Shown here one piece after another: positions 24,948 to 34,638 of a DNA stretch of 41,595 nt. The stretch is taken from contig NW_022204774.1 in NCBI RefSeq assembly GCF_008831285.2, positions 1 to 41,595 of the forward strand, in the 5' to 3' direction. Source of the DNA: Nymphaea colorata (taxonomy: Eukaryota > Streptophyta > Magnoliopsida > Nymphaeales > Nymphaeaceae). Position 1 is the stretch's first letter. Every line of letters starts with the position of its first letter. Under the pieces are notes generated by a model that searched no databases, had not been told where the DNA came from, and saw only the letters and a list, made by a program, of their open reading frames with translations. A program made the position numbers and the translations under genes.

Positions 24948-24972
24948 TTTGATATTTATATTATAATCTGAA
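24948..24972 (-). promoter_or_regulatory. Possible TATA-like element before WxxW copy 1
   Basis: Transcript-sense AGATTATAATATAAATATCAAA directly precedes the ATG. The same GATTATAAT core precedes WxxW copy 2 and the pseudokinase gene. In AT-rich DNA it may be coincidence. Confidence 0.3.
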
Positions 24973-25138
24973 GGAGATTAATTATTTCAATTCATGCAAA
25001 CATGTTTATTATAATCATCAAGATATCTTTTTTGAATTGTGCTAAAGTTTTAATTTGACTTAAGCACCATATAGGAAAATAAATTAAATATAGAGTTGTT
25101 ATGTTAATAATAGATTGACTTGAATAGTGTTATCGGGA

Positions 25139-25493
25139 TCAAATTGGGCATAGCTCTCTAATCTGATAATCGTAGTTACATTTTTTGTCTGGTTGGCTAG
25201 AATTGGCACAGATGCAGCCTGAAATAGTCGAAAAGACAACAACTTCTCCCGTTTTCCACCAAGGAATCCCTCAGTTGTCTGACACTCGATCCAAACTGGA
25301 GCCTTGCAACCTCCCAAGCAACTGCATCGTTACGTCTCCCAATCTCCAGTTGCGCTAGGCCTATCCCTGTTAATCCATTTGTCCATTTATACGGGCCACA
25401 CAATTGACTGACGAAGCAGTCGGGACAGGCTGACTCAGAAATAGTGAAGAGGATGGCTACAATAAGCAAGAAGAGCTTCATTTGATTTTTCAT
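25139..25493 (-). CDS. Secreted WxxW domain protein, copy 2 (tandem paralogue)
   Basis: Second member of a head-to-tail pair, about 190 bases upstream of copy 1's start. It has a signal peptide (MKNQMKLFLLIVAILFTISES), then ACPDCFVSQLCGPYKWT, WINRDRPSATGDWE, GGCKAPVWIECQTTEG, PWWKTGEVVVFSTISG, CICANSSQPDKKC and YDYQIRELCPI before TGA 25139-25141. A second in-frame Met at 25481 aligns with copy 1's start. Two -1 frame changes, near 25376 and 25262, are needed to recover the domain while copy 1 needs none. So either copy 2 is degrading or the sequence lost bases there. The identical ending IRELCPI shows recent duplication or strong constraint. Confidence 0.75.
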
Positions 25494-25504
25494 ATTATAA
25501 TCCT
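25494..25504 (-). promoter_or_regulatory. Possible TATA-like element before WxxW copy 2
   Basis: Transcript-sense AGGATTATAAT ends immediately at the first ATG, sharing GATTATAAT with the element before copy 1. If it is a promoter the true start would be the second Met (25481). Confidence 0.3.
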
Positions 25505-25582
25505 TTGTAAGAAATGCATTTAAAGATGAAATTAGAGATTATTGTATTATAACCCACTGGTTTTACTGATCAATTCAAACAA

Positions 25583-25804
25583 ATGGGCTATACTATACCA
25601 TTATTTCAGCATTATGGATCAATAACGCTATCAGGAGCATTATATGCCATCATTTGCTTCACATTACATATTTTCTGTGTGAGAAAACTTTTTTAATCAT
25701 CTTCAGAAACTCAATCGCAAGACATAGTTTTTGGAGTCATTTTAGAGCCCATTAATGATATGAGCTTTTAGTAATTTTTTTATTTAAAATTTGAAATGAG
25801 GTGA
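25583..25804 (+). CDS. Possible small membrane protein
   Basis: A 74-codon frame under TAR=Glu, ATG 25583 to TGA 25802-25804: MGYTIPLFQHYGSITLSG, then ALYAIICFTLHIFCVRKLF as a plausible TM helix, then an acidic tail (EPINDMSFEEFFYLKFEMR). It lies in a ~500-base gap lacking other features and is the only plus-strand frame nearby. No family recognised. In AT-rich DNA a hydrophobic frame of this size can arise by chance, so support is weak. Confidence 0.25.
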
Positions 25805-26008
25805 TCGGAGCCTGTAAAATGACTTTCGTATTTAAACGGATATTAAATAATCCTTGAAGGCCACACTACAATGATCTTTTCATAAAGAAGCTAAACATTG
25901 CACTCATACGTCTATTTTCATTTAAAAATGAGAAAAAGGATGTTTTAAGAATAAAAGGAGTAGTATTATTATAATCCTCACAACAAAACATAGATTTTTG
26001 ATTAAATT

Positions 26009-26678
26009 GATCACTCATCCCATTTTTAACTCGCTCCCTTTCCTTTTAGATACGCAATAGCATCTTTTTGTTTATTTTTTATGGCAACGCCTAGCGGAGT
26101 TTAGCGATCATCATTCACTGCGTTGATATCACCTCCATACTCAATCAGCATTTACAGAAAAGGGACTGAATTATATTGGGCAGCCAAATGCATCGCCGTC
26201 TCCGAACTCTCTCACTAGCAGCCCTTGCGTTTGCACCGTACGAAAGCCTATTTTTACATTTATGTACACAAGTTTTAGGAGGTCTATTGGCACGTTGCCT
26301 TTTTTCAAATATTCCAGTGAATAGCACACTGTCAGAGCAGCGTCTTCGGCAACGGTTCCAATTTTCAATCCGTTTTACAAAAAGTATTTTATTGTGTCTT
26401 CGTTTCTGAGATTCAAAGCCAGCAAAAAGGCATCTTCGATCTATAGTTTTAGAAAAGGGATCAAATGACTTTGTTTTTCGAATAGGGCATCGATTTATTG
26501 CTTTTTTATTGTGAGTTACCCATGCATCTTCCTTTGCCAATCTCTGAATCTCTGTTCCTATGGTATTAGTGTTCTTGAATTTTTCGTAGTCAATCATCTT
26601 GAGGTGGTCGATGTTTTTTAAGGTATCTTCGTTGCTGAGAACAAAAGAGAAACGGGTTGATAAAACTTTTCCTTTCAT
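26009..26678 (-). CDS. Ankyrin-repeat protein
   Basis: About 220 residues, starting MKGKVLSTRFSFVL at 26678. The N-terminal ~60 residues are helical and charged (EIQRLAKEDAWVTHNKKAI). Ankyrin-like helices follow (AIDALFEKQSHLIPFLKL; LALNLRNEDTIKYFLENG; TAMHLAAQYNSVPFLEMLIE). The last unit shows the classic YGGDINAVNDDRETPLGVAI pattern, with TAA read as Glu in 'RETPL'. It ends GASEKWDE before TGA 26009-26011. Two or three frame changes. Ankyrin repeats mediate protein binding; the partner is unknown. Likely a small cytosolic adaptor. Confidence 0.7.
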
Positions 26679-26812
26679 TTGAAATATTAAATTGATCAAA
26701 ATTAAATTAAAATATCAACCAAAGCCCGGATTTATCTAAACGGTATTAAATATTGGATACGATTGCATTCCTCATCATGATTGATACTTATTTTAGAATA
26801 ATATTCATACAA

Positions 26813-27814
26813 TCAGCTCATTCCGTTGCTATTGGTGCTCTCGAAAACGAAGACTTCGATGGGATAATTGTAATAGATCGATGATCCTTTGATCTTCAGC
26901 ACTAGGATCTTCCTGATGAAGTCCTTAGCTGGCATGGTCCCTTGTATGACATGTTTTCTTTGAGTTGAAGATTCACGAAGAATTGGGTGTTGGCTTGACA
27001 GTTGACGAAATTTTGAGTGATGATATCGTAGGGCCTTCCGCTGAAGCTTTCGTTAGAAATGGCCTCTATTTCAAGAGTAAAATTAAAATTACTCAAGTTT
27101 TTAAAGGGAATGGGAGGCATCCTTATCTGGTTCTTCTTTGCCGGAATCTTGATAACAGGGGTATCCTCGTCAGTCTTGAAGAGGTCCTTAATGCAGAGTA
27201 TTTGGGGAACTTAGCATTTGGCGTAGATTGGGAGTGAGACAGGGGTCAAGCTTTAAAGTTGAACTTCCAAAAGCCCTAAATGACATAGTTTTATCTCACT
27301 GGGGGAATCTTGACGGCAACCTTGATCTGTGCGCGTTCTTTCTTTCTGATCTTGAACCTGACCTCCTCGAAATATTCAAACCTCTCGTTGCTCCTCACCG
27401 AAAAGACATATTCATCAAGATCATTAAATTCTGCATTGTTACATTTGGCGATCACGCGAAGCATGAAAGGATTGGAGCCGTTGTCTTCGATGATTTCGTC
27501 CTTGAGGCCGATGGAGACATCGAATTCTTAGATGGATCCTGGGAATAGCGTTGACTTTCCGAACATGATGTTAGTTCTGTTGATCTCGACAAAATATTTT
27601 GTCTCGGTAAGTTCCTTTGCATCCTCAGAGTCATTCTCAGTCTTTTTATCCTCTGCGGGGGGATTCGATGGCTCTTCAATCTTGAGATTGCTCATCAAAG
27701 TCTCGATTGCGGGCTGTTCCTCTTCTGTTTTGGCTAAATAGGGGGCTTTTTACTTGGAGTCTAGGTGGGATCTTGCACGGTAGGGGGCTCTACTTCCGGT
27801 GGAGATTCACTCAT
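26813..27814 (-). CDS. Beta-rich protein with acidic disordered N-terminus, unassigned
   Basis: About 330 codons from ATG 27814. The first ~80 residues are Pro/Glu/Lys-rich and disordered (MSESPPEVEPPTVEDPTE.., IEEPSNPPAEDKKTENDSED). Two beta-sandwich-like segments follow. One is TKYFVEINRTNIMFGKSTLF, PGSIEEFDVSIGLKDEI, YVFSVRSNERFEYFEEVRFK; the other is FNFTLEIEAISNESFSG, CQANTQFFVNLQLKENM. It ends IYYNYPIEVFVFESTNSNGMS at TGA 26813-26815. The strand pattern suggests immunoglobulin/MSP-like domains as in axonemal proteins, but I recognise no family. Three or four frame changes. Confidence 0.5.
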
Positions 27815-28046
27815 CTCTGATTTAATCAAATATTCTTAAATTAATCTTAACTTGCACTGCATAAATACGAAAACTATTAAGAAAAATTATTCAAAAATAC
27901 CAAAAATAAAAATTGGTTCAACTTCTCGAAAAATCCATTTTTGTTGAAAAAGTAATCCCATTTTACTTTTGTTGTTCTTATTTTATTTTTATACAACATA
28001 ATGTCGGTCCACTAAAAAATGCAGTCCGATTATCTATGGGTGCGCC
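27815..28046. other. intergenic, divergent
   Basis: About 230 AT-rich bases separating divergent genes; presumably carries both promoters. No distinct motif. Confidence 0.35.
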
Positions 28047-28650
28047 ATGCCCCCGTAGAGGAAGGCGTAAAAGTGAGGTATGAATCAATAAATCCAGAAA
28101 TCACGGCTACAACTACATGTATGATCGCGCTCCCAACGGCCTCGAAAGACTTGAGATGACATATCGGTAATTTTTGCGATGATCAAGATCGATGGGAAAG
28201 CAATACGACTGGGAACTCGAGAAGTTCAGACTCGGAAAAAAGAGCATCGATAAGGGCAACAAGAAGAGAGGATTTAAGAACTTTTTCAGATTTGTCAAAA
28301 ATCCAATTGCTTATATCGGGTGGAAGACTCACAGATGGGTATTCCCCATGCCGAAACTTCTCACCTATGGCGCTATCATCTACTGGGCTGCTGTCGTGTA
28401 CTATTGGAAGCAAATCTCCAACGAGTACCAAGAGCTTGATGAGGTTTTGGTCAACTACGGAAAGAATGTTGAAGGAACTAGCGGAAGAATGAAGGGCTAC
28501 CACAACAAAAAGCCATTCCACAACCCCAACATGATCGAAGGACCCATGAGGACTCACTTCTTCCCAGAACTAGTGACCTTGAACCCAACATGGAAGCAAA
28601 ACATTCGAAAGGAGCTCCAGTTGACCAACTACCACAATGTTGCCTTCTGA
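28047..28650 (+). CDS. Single-TM protein, probably mitochondrial, two tiny introns
   Basis: Spliced product of about 183 residues: MPPERKA | NHGYNYMYDRAPNGLERLEM-TYR | SMGKQYDWELEKFRLG. It continues through a basic stretch (NKKRGFKNFFRFVKNP) to one membrane helix (LLTYGAIIYWAAVVYYW) and a tail ending YHNVAF before TGA 28648-28650. Introns of 31 (or 25) nt and 21 nt restore a single frame and remove in-frame TGAs; the final exon is 154 codons without interruption. The basic-TM-soluble plan, Tyr/Trp/Asn richness and size resemble ciliate-specific accessory subunits of mitochondrial inner-membrane complexes. That assignment is inference; no named family recognised. Confidence 0.65.
28067..28097 (+). 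other. Candidate intron 1 (31 nt; alternative 25 nt from 28073)
   Basis: GTAAAAGTGAGG..AATCCAG. Either donor (28067 or 28073) with acceptor 28097 keeps the same phase and yields a continuous frame into NHGYNYMYDRAP; without splicing the frame breaks. Confidence 0.55.
28167..28187 (+). other. Candidate intron 2 (21 nt)
   Basis: GTAATTTTTGCGATGATCAAG begins GT, ends AG, and contains a TGA. Removing it joins TY-R to SMGKQYDWELEK in frame. Confidence 0.6.
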
Positions 28651-28765
28651 TCATAAATACCCAAAATAATCAGCAATGCCAAAAAGAAAAAGTCGGCAAT
28701 CATTCCTTTCTCAATTAAGAATTAATTTAGCATGGACATATATCTATTAAATTAATAATTAAGAT

Positions 28766-31636
28766 ATGGACCAGAAGTTATTGCTCAAATAAAAGGATTA
28801 CGAGCTTTTCTCAACGAAGAGAGTGGTGCAATTCAAGCATTCCTTTAATGATCCCTTGATAAATCCTCCAAAGAAGAAGACAAAAGCAACAAAAACATTG
28901 AAGGCGGCACCCCAACCAAAGTAGGTAAGCCTGCCCGGCAACAATATCCTGTCGAGATTAAACAAGCCAACCAAACAACAAACGATATCGGATCAAAAAA
29001 TGATAGCCGAATAATAATATGAGCAAAAAGTTGAAGCTACTCCATGGAGTTCAATCTTGAATTTTTTTGTCAGGACTTATGACAGTCGGAAAGAGTCTCA
29101 AGATCTACAAATCGCAAATGTACAGTATAGACTATAAAGCCTTTCGGAAGTCAAGGAATCAAAGCAGATGATCAGTATCGTGGCACTCAGTCGAACATTG
29201 GCCAAGGATCTGCACAGAAAGAGGCAGTAAATCTTTCATAACGAAGAAAACAACTATATCAATCAGGACCTACATAAAGATCTTATAAAATATGAAGAGA
29301 TAGCTAAAGTAAAAATGGAAGGAAAATGATAAGGTTGGCAGTTTGCAAGTTACCATCCAAGCTTGCAAACTTTTGCATGATACTTCTAACGCAGTAAATG
29401 CCATGCTATATAGAAATTCCACGCTCTCAAGTTCGCATATATCATGGAGATTGTAGAATAATTCGGAATTAACGTATTTAAAAGAATCAAATCCTTAAGT
29501 TTTCCTCAATATGACGATGAAAAGATAAACGAAATTACAATTAAAGATCTCTAAGGAACTAATATCCCATAGAGTGCTCAGGAAATTTGCAGAAATTGGC
29601 TCTTGAAGATCAGCTCTATTCGTTAGTTGATTCCTCGGACAATAGTTTAAACAACTCTCCTAAGGCTTCACTTCTTTTTGGATAACGGAGTGAAGGCAAA
29701 GAAAGTTCTTGAAAGGCTTTCAAAGTCAAACCGATGCTTTGGTGAATATATCAATGTAATTTGGCTGTAACTTAGTGCATCTTTTTCTGTACTTTTTTGA
29801 TCAGAATGGGAAAATAGGTTTTGCCTCAAGATAAGGACTACATCCTTGATATCTTGGATGATGTTTTCTTTTATATCAAGCAAGGAAGTAATAATCCGCT
29901 TATATAGAAACCAAATTTAGCAGGCAAGATATTTCATACGATGATTTCTTCGTTATCTTAGAGCCATTCTTCATCTCCAGCTTTGAAAGCTTGGCTGAAA
30001 ATCTATCTCGAGTATTATATAGTTGATGTAGGATAAATTTAAGAGATTTTGCAGCATCCTGCCTCAAAATCCTCATCCAGTGATCTTGCTAAACTTCATT
30101 CAAAGCTTTAGTTCATCTTTACTCATCAACTACTCGACTGATTTGGTTAAGATGCTTCAAAAATACAGGGAGAAAATAAATATAAGATCTATAAGAAACT
30201 TTTTGAAAGACTAAGAGGAATTTAGTTTGCACAAAGTGGAGAAGTCATCATTCTCTCATGGACAGATCTCACAGAAGTCAAAGATATTGAAGTTCTTTTG
30301 GACCTTTTAGGCCCTTTTTCCACAATTATATTCAAAAATTTGCCTCGTTATGAAAAGAACAAGTTTTATTCACTTATCTTATAAAAATTCAATGACTTAT
30401 TTGATAATATTCGGAACTTAAAACCTTCAGTTTTTTCTTCATTCAAAACCTTCTTAACTTAAATCCTTTAAATGACAGAAGATATAAGTGATATCTTGAC
30501 GCTTGAGCCTTTCCTTCAGATCATTACTCATTTCCCTGTTCAATCTAAGCACGAATTGAGTACAAGCATAACGGAGGCCTTTCTTAATAGAGGAGGAAAG
30601 ATAACTGACCCAGTTGTGGTGCACATTATCTTAAGTTTGATGAAAAATATTCCAGAGGATAAGTCCAAAAAGATGGCTCTGAAATTTTTATAAATCATCG
30701 ATTTTGGAAATGACTTAGAGCAAACACTTAACTTCTACGGAGAGATGAGAGCGAGCTTCGGCCAAATCGAAAGCGTTATTGTCACTCTGATTTATAAGGC
30801 TGCAGGATTGACCTTCAGAGCAAGAAAGTTGAACAAAGGTAGAGTCACAAACAAACTCATCTCATTCTTGCAGGCAACATTAGCATTTTGCTTCATTACT
30901 GTTCCTGTCCTCTCGAACAATCACTTGAAACTCAAGCTTTATACATTTTTGAGTGAAGTTGCCCTAGCTAATAACCTTATCTCCCAAGCTGAGTCCTTGA
31001 TAAAGACTTGTATAACTGAACTTTCTGAAGCAGAATCTGAATCAGATCAGCAAATCTTCTAAATATTCTACCGAATCATCTGCTTTTTGATTGTCATGCC
31101 GGATGATCCTGAAAATTAATACTTGTTTTTGTTCAATGGTCTATTCCAGGCATTTACTAAGGCAAAATTCAAAACAAACTATGAATTTATCCTTCGATTT
31201 GAGTTTTATACCAAGTGTATAGTCTATCTAAGTTGCCAGCTCAAGAGAGATTGCCTTTCCATATCGATGGAGTGACGTCTAATGATGGACTTTTCAAATC
31301 AGTCTAATTTAGAAGGGCTCTTGTTGAAAAGATAATGCAGATGGCTGATCTTCTTGAGGAAATCTTGCAAAAATCATCTAAATCAGCGGAAATTTAGAAA
31401 TCGACAGCTACACCCTCATTCATTTATCTCAATGCGCCATGACATTGATGACTACCTTTGACTCAGGACCAAGATTGAAGAAAATTGTTAAAAATATGAT
31501 AAAGGTTATCTAAAAATGCAAGGATAAAATCTTTGGTAAAGAGCAAAAGGCCATGCAGACTCCTTATAGGGTTTGCATAGCTGGTCTGAATAAAAAGCTT
31601 GAGGAAAATGAGATGGGGATAAAAATTCAATTATGA
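28766..31636 (+). CDS. VPS35L: VPS35L (C16orf62) subunit of the Retriever complex
   Basis: Retriever recycles endosomal cargo to the plasma membrane; VPS35L is its alpha-solenoid scaffold. Of about 955 codons, segments aligning in order with the animal protein include: DKVGSLQVTIQACKLLHDTS; NWLLKISSIR-E-LIPRTIV-E; IIDFGNDLEQTLNFYGEMRA; SFGQIESVIVTLIYKA; LAFCFITVPVLSN; LYTFLSEVALANNLISQAES; VMPDDPEN; LPFHIDGVTSNDGLF. Length matches animal VPS35L (~960). TAG at 29624-29626 and TAA at 29648-29650 occupy invariant Glu positions, key evidence for the code. The N-terminal ~60 residues are Lys-rich. Frame changes near 29327, 29770, 31217 and 31393 are all -1; most of the gene between them is cleanly open. 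Stop TGA 31634-31636. The convergent cyclin ends 37 bases on. Confidence 0.9.
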
Positions 31637-31673
31637 TTGATTTGTATCATATATGTTCTTTTACTTTAAATTC

Positions 31674-32908
31674 TCAAAACAAGGCTTGCATTTTCACAAT
31701 CGTTATTTTTTTTTTGCTTTTGTTTCTACCGGCTAGACTTATTATATCTTTTGAAATTGAAAATAACGGTTCAAAATTCAAAAAAATGCAGAATTCTGTA
31801 TAAAGTTCCATTCTCATAAAGGCCAAAATTGATTGATAAGCATGATTAGATGCACAATTTAATGTTTTATTGAAATCATTTGAGTTTGAGTAGCTATCTT
31901 CATCTTGGGTTTATTCATCCATCAAATCATCACCATAGATGGCTATCTGATAATATTTCTCGATTGTTTGCTGTATTTTGTCAACAACTTAGATATTGGC
32001 AATTTGCGCCTTTAGGACGACTATTGGAGGGTTGATAGAGTGCATTTTTTGATTTTAAGGCAGGCAGTAAAGACCCCGAAGAATAGGTTCTACGATGATT
32101 CACAACTTAGCTCAGGGATTGTTATTGAAAAGTCGATCATGTCAGGATTACTTTCTTCATTGAGGTAAACCATGGAAAACTCTAGAAGAAGGGATCGATG
32201 TAATGGTAGGGCGTAGTGTAAGCCAACTTATATGAAAGTAGGCAATAGAACATTAACTCAGTTCTAATCAGTTCGTCCTTGCTGAAAGATCCATTTCCGT
32301 GTTGATGCATGATTTCCACATGAAAATTTGATGATGTTTCTGCAGATTAATTAAACTTAATAAGGAGGTGGGTACCTTAATAGCTATCCAAACGCAGCAT
32401 ATGCACATGAGAGAGAGTTCGGAATGTTTTACTTCGGTCAGCTTTTTGATGATTATGTCAAGATATGCCTTAGCCAAAAAGACAGTCGATTGGAGGATTC
32501 CCAACTGGTGGCAATACTAAAATATCAACAACGAAAGTCAGAAAACACGAACATGACAAGTTCGTAATAATTAAAGTGTACATCGAGAAGTGAGGTAATC
32601 GTACTCTCATAGGTTTCTTTGTCAATTTTGGAAGTCAGGTCCTATGCTCTTAGGGTCGGCTAAATATAAGCAAACATACCTTTTATGATTTTCTGTTAAG
32701 GTACATCATTTAATTCATTTAGGGAGTTATCATCAAGGATTATAAATGATAATATACAAAATTTGAGTTAGGGATTAATGCAATAATAGGGAGGATGTTG
32801 GAGTGACTTTTTCGATGTAATTCATGGTGTATTTTGCGTCGAACCTGTCTAAAAGGTTTCTACACAGGGGAAAACTTTAATCTGTCGAATTATCATATTT
32901 ACATCCAT
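31674..32908 (-). CDS. Cyclin-like protein
   Basis: Likely a cyclin-dependent-kinase partner. A cyclin-box first fold is visible: NYIEKVTPTSSLLLHESL, DLTSKIDKETYESTITSLL, HFNYYELVMFVFSDF, then GILQSTVFLAKAYLDIIIKK, LTEVKHSELSLMCICCVWIA, IKVPTSLLSLINLQKH.. and a following SCINTEMDLS. The 'FLA..YLD......+.ELSL....CVWIA.K' run is the canonical cyclin helix 2-3 pattern. The second half (VNVLLPTFIEVGLHYALPL) would be the second cyclin fold, then an acidic tail (DDLMDEETQDEDSYSNS). The start is ambiguous: ATG 32908 with a -1 slip gives RNLLDRFDAKYT upstream; ATG 32825 is internal. The stop is taken as TGA 31674-31676, though an earlier end near 31800 is possible in another frame. Subclass not determined. 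Confidence 0.65.
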
Positions 32909-33251
32909 TCCCACAATAAATTAGAGGAAACAACATATGAATCCTAACGCACCCCAAATTAATTGCATTTGATTCTTGACATCAAAATCGTGAAAACTTT
33001 GAAAAATCAGTACGGAACAGCGTTTTTTAAATTCAATTTTTGTTGATTTGGGATTTTTTCATTAGTACTACCCATGCATATTTTGTTGAACCTTTATGCA
33101 AAAAAGCATAGGCTGTTTATTGAGCTCGAACCTTGGAAAATAAGGAAAGAAATGGTGCGAAATGTTATGATTATAGAAAAACGATAATTGGCAAATTTTG
33201 CTCAATTATTTGAGATATATAATTTGTAATTTGAATTAAATAGTATTGATC
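32909..33251. other. intergenic, divergent
   Basis: About 340 bases with long A/T runs between the cyclin start and the next plus-strand frame. No RNA gene or repeat recognised. Confidence 0.4.
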
Positions 33252-33825
33252 ATGGTAAAAGACAACAAAAGATTATCTGAAACCTTTATATACCGCAACC
33301 CTTGCTTAGTTTATTCAAAAATATTCGCGTTTTCGTCTTTTTTTATTTATTTTTCTTCTTGAATCTGTTCATATTTTTCAACATACCTCTTTATCACTTT
33401 TTTACTTCAACAAATGCGTTTTTTATCTGGCCTTGAGGGGTTTTTAGCAATATTGGGGCTCTTATCTTAGCGTTGGCTTATCGTAAGAATATCATGTGAT
33501 CATCATTCGTACTGAAAAATCAGAGAAATCGGGTGTCTTTAATGCTGTTCAATGAATGGTTGCTCGCCAATCATTTAAATATTCTCTATACTGTTGCTCG
33601 ATGACTGGCTTAAGCTTTTCAGAATAATTTACAATTATGATCTGCCTGCTACTTTTGATCATCAAGGGCTTGTAGCTCAAGGAAAAACATCGAGCATCTT
33701 TGATAGCCCTTTACAAGTGGATTTCTTGGCCACATAATATGAATTTTCTTGAAGTCGTTTGGCTTGATTGTTTCTTTGAACGCACGCATAAGGCTATCTA
33801 CTTAATTTAGCTGTTAATTTAATGA
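33252..33825 (+). CDS. Possible multi-pass membrane protein, weakly supported
   Basis: Under TAR=Glu a chain of plus-strand frames reads MVKDNKRLSETFIYRNPC, a hydrophobic run, GLEGFLAILGLLSERWLIV, VSLMLFNEWLLANHLNILY and SEEFTIMICLLLLIIKGLE. It ends KALIALYKW-type sequence (HRASLIALYKWISWP; LEVVWLDCFFERTHKAIYL) at TGA 33823-33825. Three frame changes are needed. Three or four hydrophobic segments suggest a membrane protein. No family recognised; composition alone could produce part of this. Confidence 0.3.
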
Positions 33826-34164
33826 GGATTAATATCTTGAAGGATAATTTTGGTTTATTGTCTTTAAAAAACTTGAAAAAATGCATTTTAGCTCGCAAAA
33901 ATGATCTTTCAGATCCTAACCCACTTTTGGCATAATCATATAATTTGCCTACCAGTTTGTTTTACTCAAGCTCTCAAAGTAGTTCAAGTATACCCAATAA
34001 CAAAAAATAACCAAGCATAAAATTATGCAAGTTTTGGTTAATGTTGAAGGTCTCAAATACTTATACCTTTATCTAATTTTCCGAGATTAATAAAATTTCA
34101 ATAAACTTTATACTGGTCAAAATCTGTTCTTTTCCTTAGATAAAAAGAATTGAATATTCGTCTA
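33826..34164. other. intergenic, convergent
   Basis: About 340 AT-rich bases between convergent genes; nothing recognised. It is longer than other convergent gaps here (37-48 bases), which hints that one neighbour's end may be misplaced. Confidence 0.35.
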
Positions 34165-34638
34165 TCAGATATTGATCATCTTATGTCGACAGGTGGGGCA
34201 GGAGTTCTTGATTTTAAGCCAATCGATGAGACAGTCCAGATGAAAGGCGTGGCGGCATTCAAATATAGGGTGTTTTTCTCCTTTTTTTAAGTCCTCACGA
34301 CAAACAGAGCATTAACTATCACTGACTAGCTATTTCGCATATACCTCCAGCTATTATTTACTTAACTATACTCCATCCTTTTGATGCGCCTCCTCCTACA
34401 ATATTTGATGCAGTTAGTGGATGTTGATGGGCGTGGCTCTGCGTTATAGGTGAAGCTGATTGCACTTCTTTTTCTCGGGTTTCTTTTGGAATGGCTCAAA
34501 ATATCGTACATTCGAATTATTAGTTTTCAATTCGCAAAAATCTCCCTTGCATTTGGGGCATTCGATGTTCTCTTGGCCGGGCTTGAGACTCGAGATGAAC
34601 TCGGCTTTGCAGTCGTGGCACCAATAGGTATTATTCAT
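34165..34638 (-). CDS. RNF115/RNF126-type RING-H2 E3 ubiquitin ligase
   Basis: Ubiquitin ligase with the two-finger layout of RNF115/RNF126. An N-terminal zinc ribbon, YWCHDCKAEF..ECPKCKGDF (residues ~5-32), binds ubiquitin in that family. A variable charged linker follows, then a C-terminal RING-H2: CREDLKKGEKHPIFE, CRHAFHLDCLIDWL, NSCPTCRHKMINI, with stop TGA 34165-34167. The C-x-H-xx-H-xx-C order and the Trp before CPxCR are the usual E2-binding features. About 157 residues, about half the animal length because the linker is short. The start at 34638 places the first zinc Cys at residue 7, as in homologues. One or two frame changes in the linker. Confidence 0.8.

Noticed and set aside
26965-27741. 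Plus-strand frames of 69-106 codons
   Set aside because: Opposite strand of the minus-strand gene at 26813-27814, whose frame has start, acidic linker, beta-rich domains and TGA.
28183-28557. Minus-strand frame of 124 codons
   Set aside because: Antisense to the uninterrupted last exon of the 28047-28650 gene.
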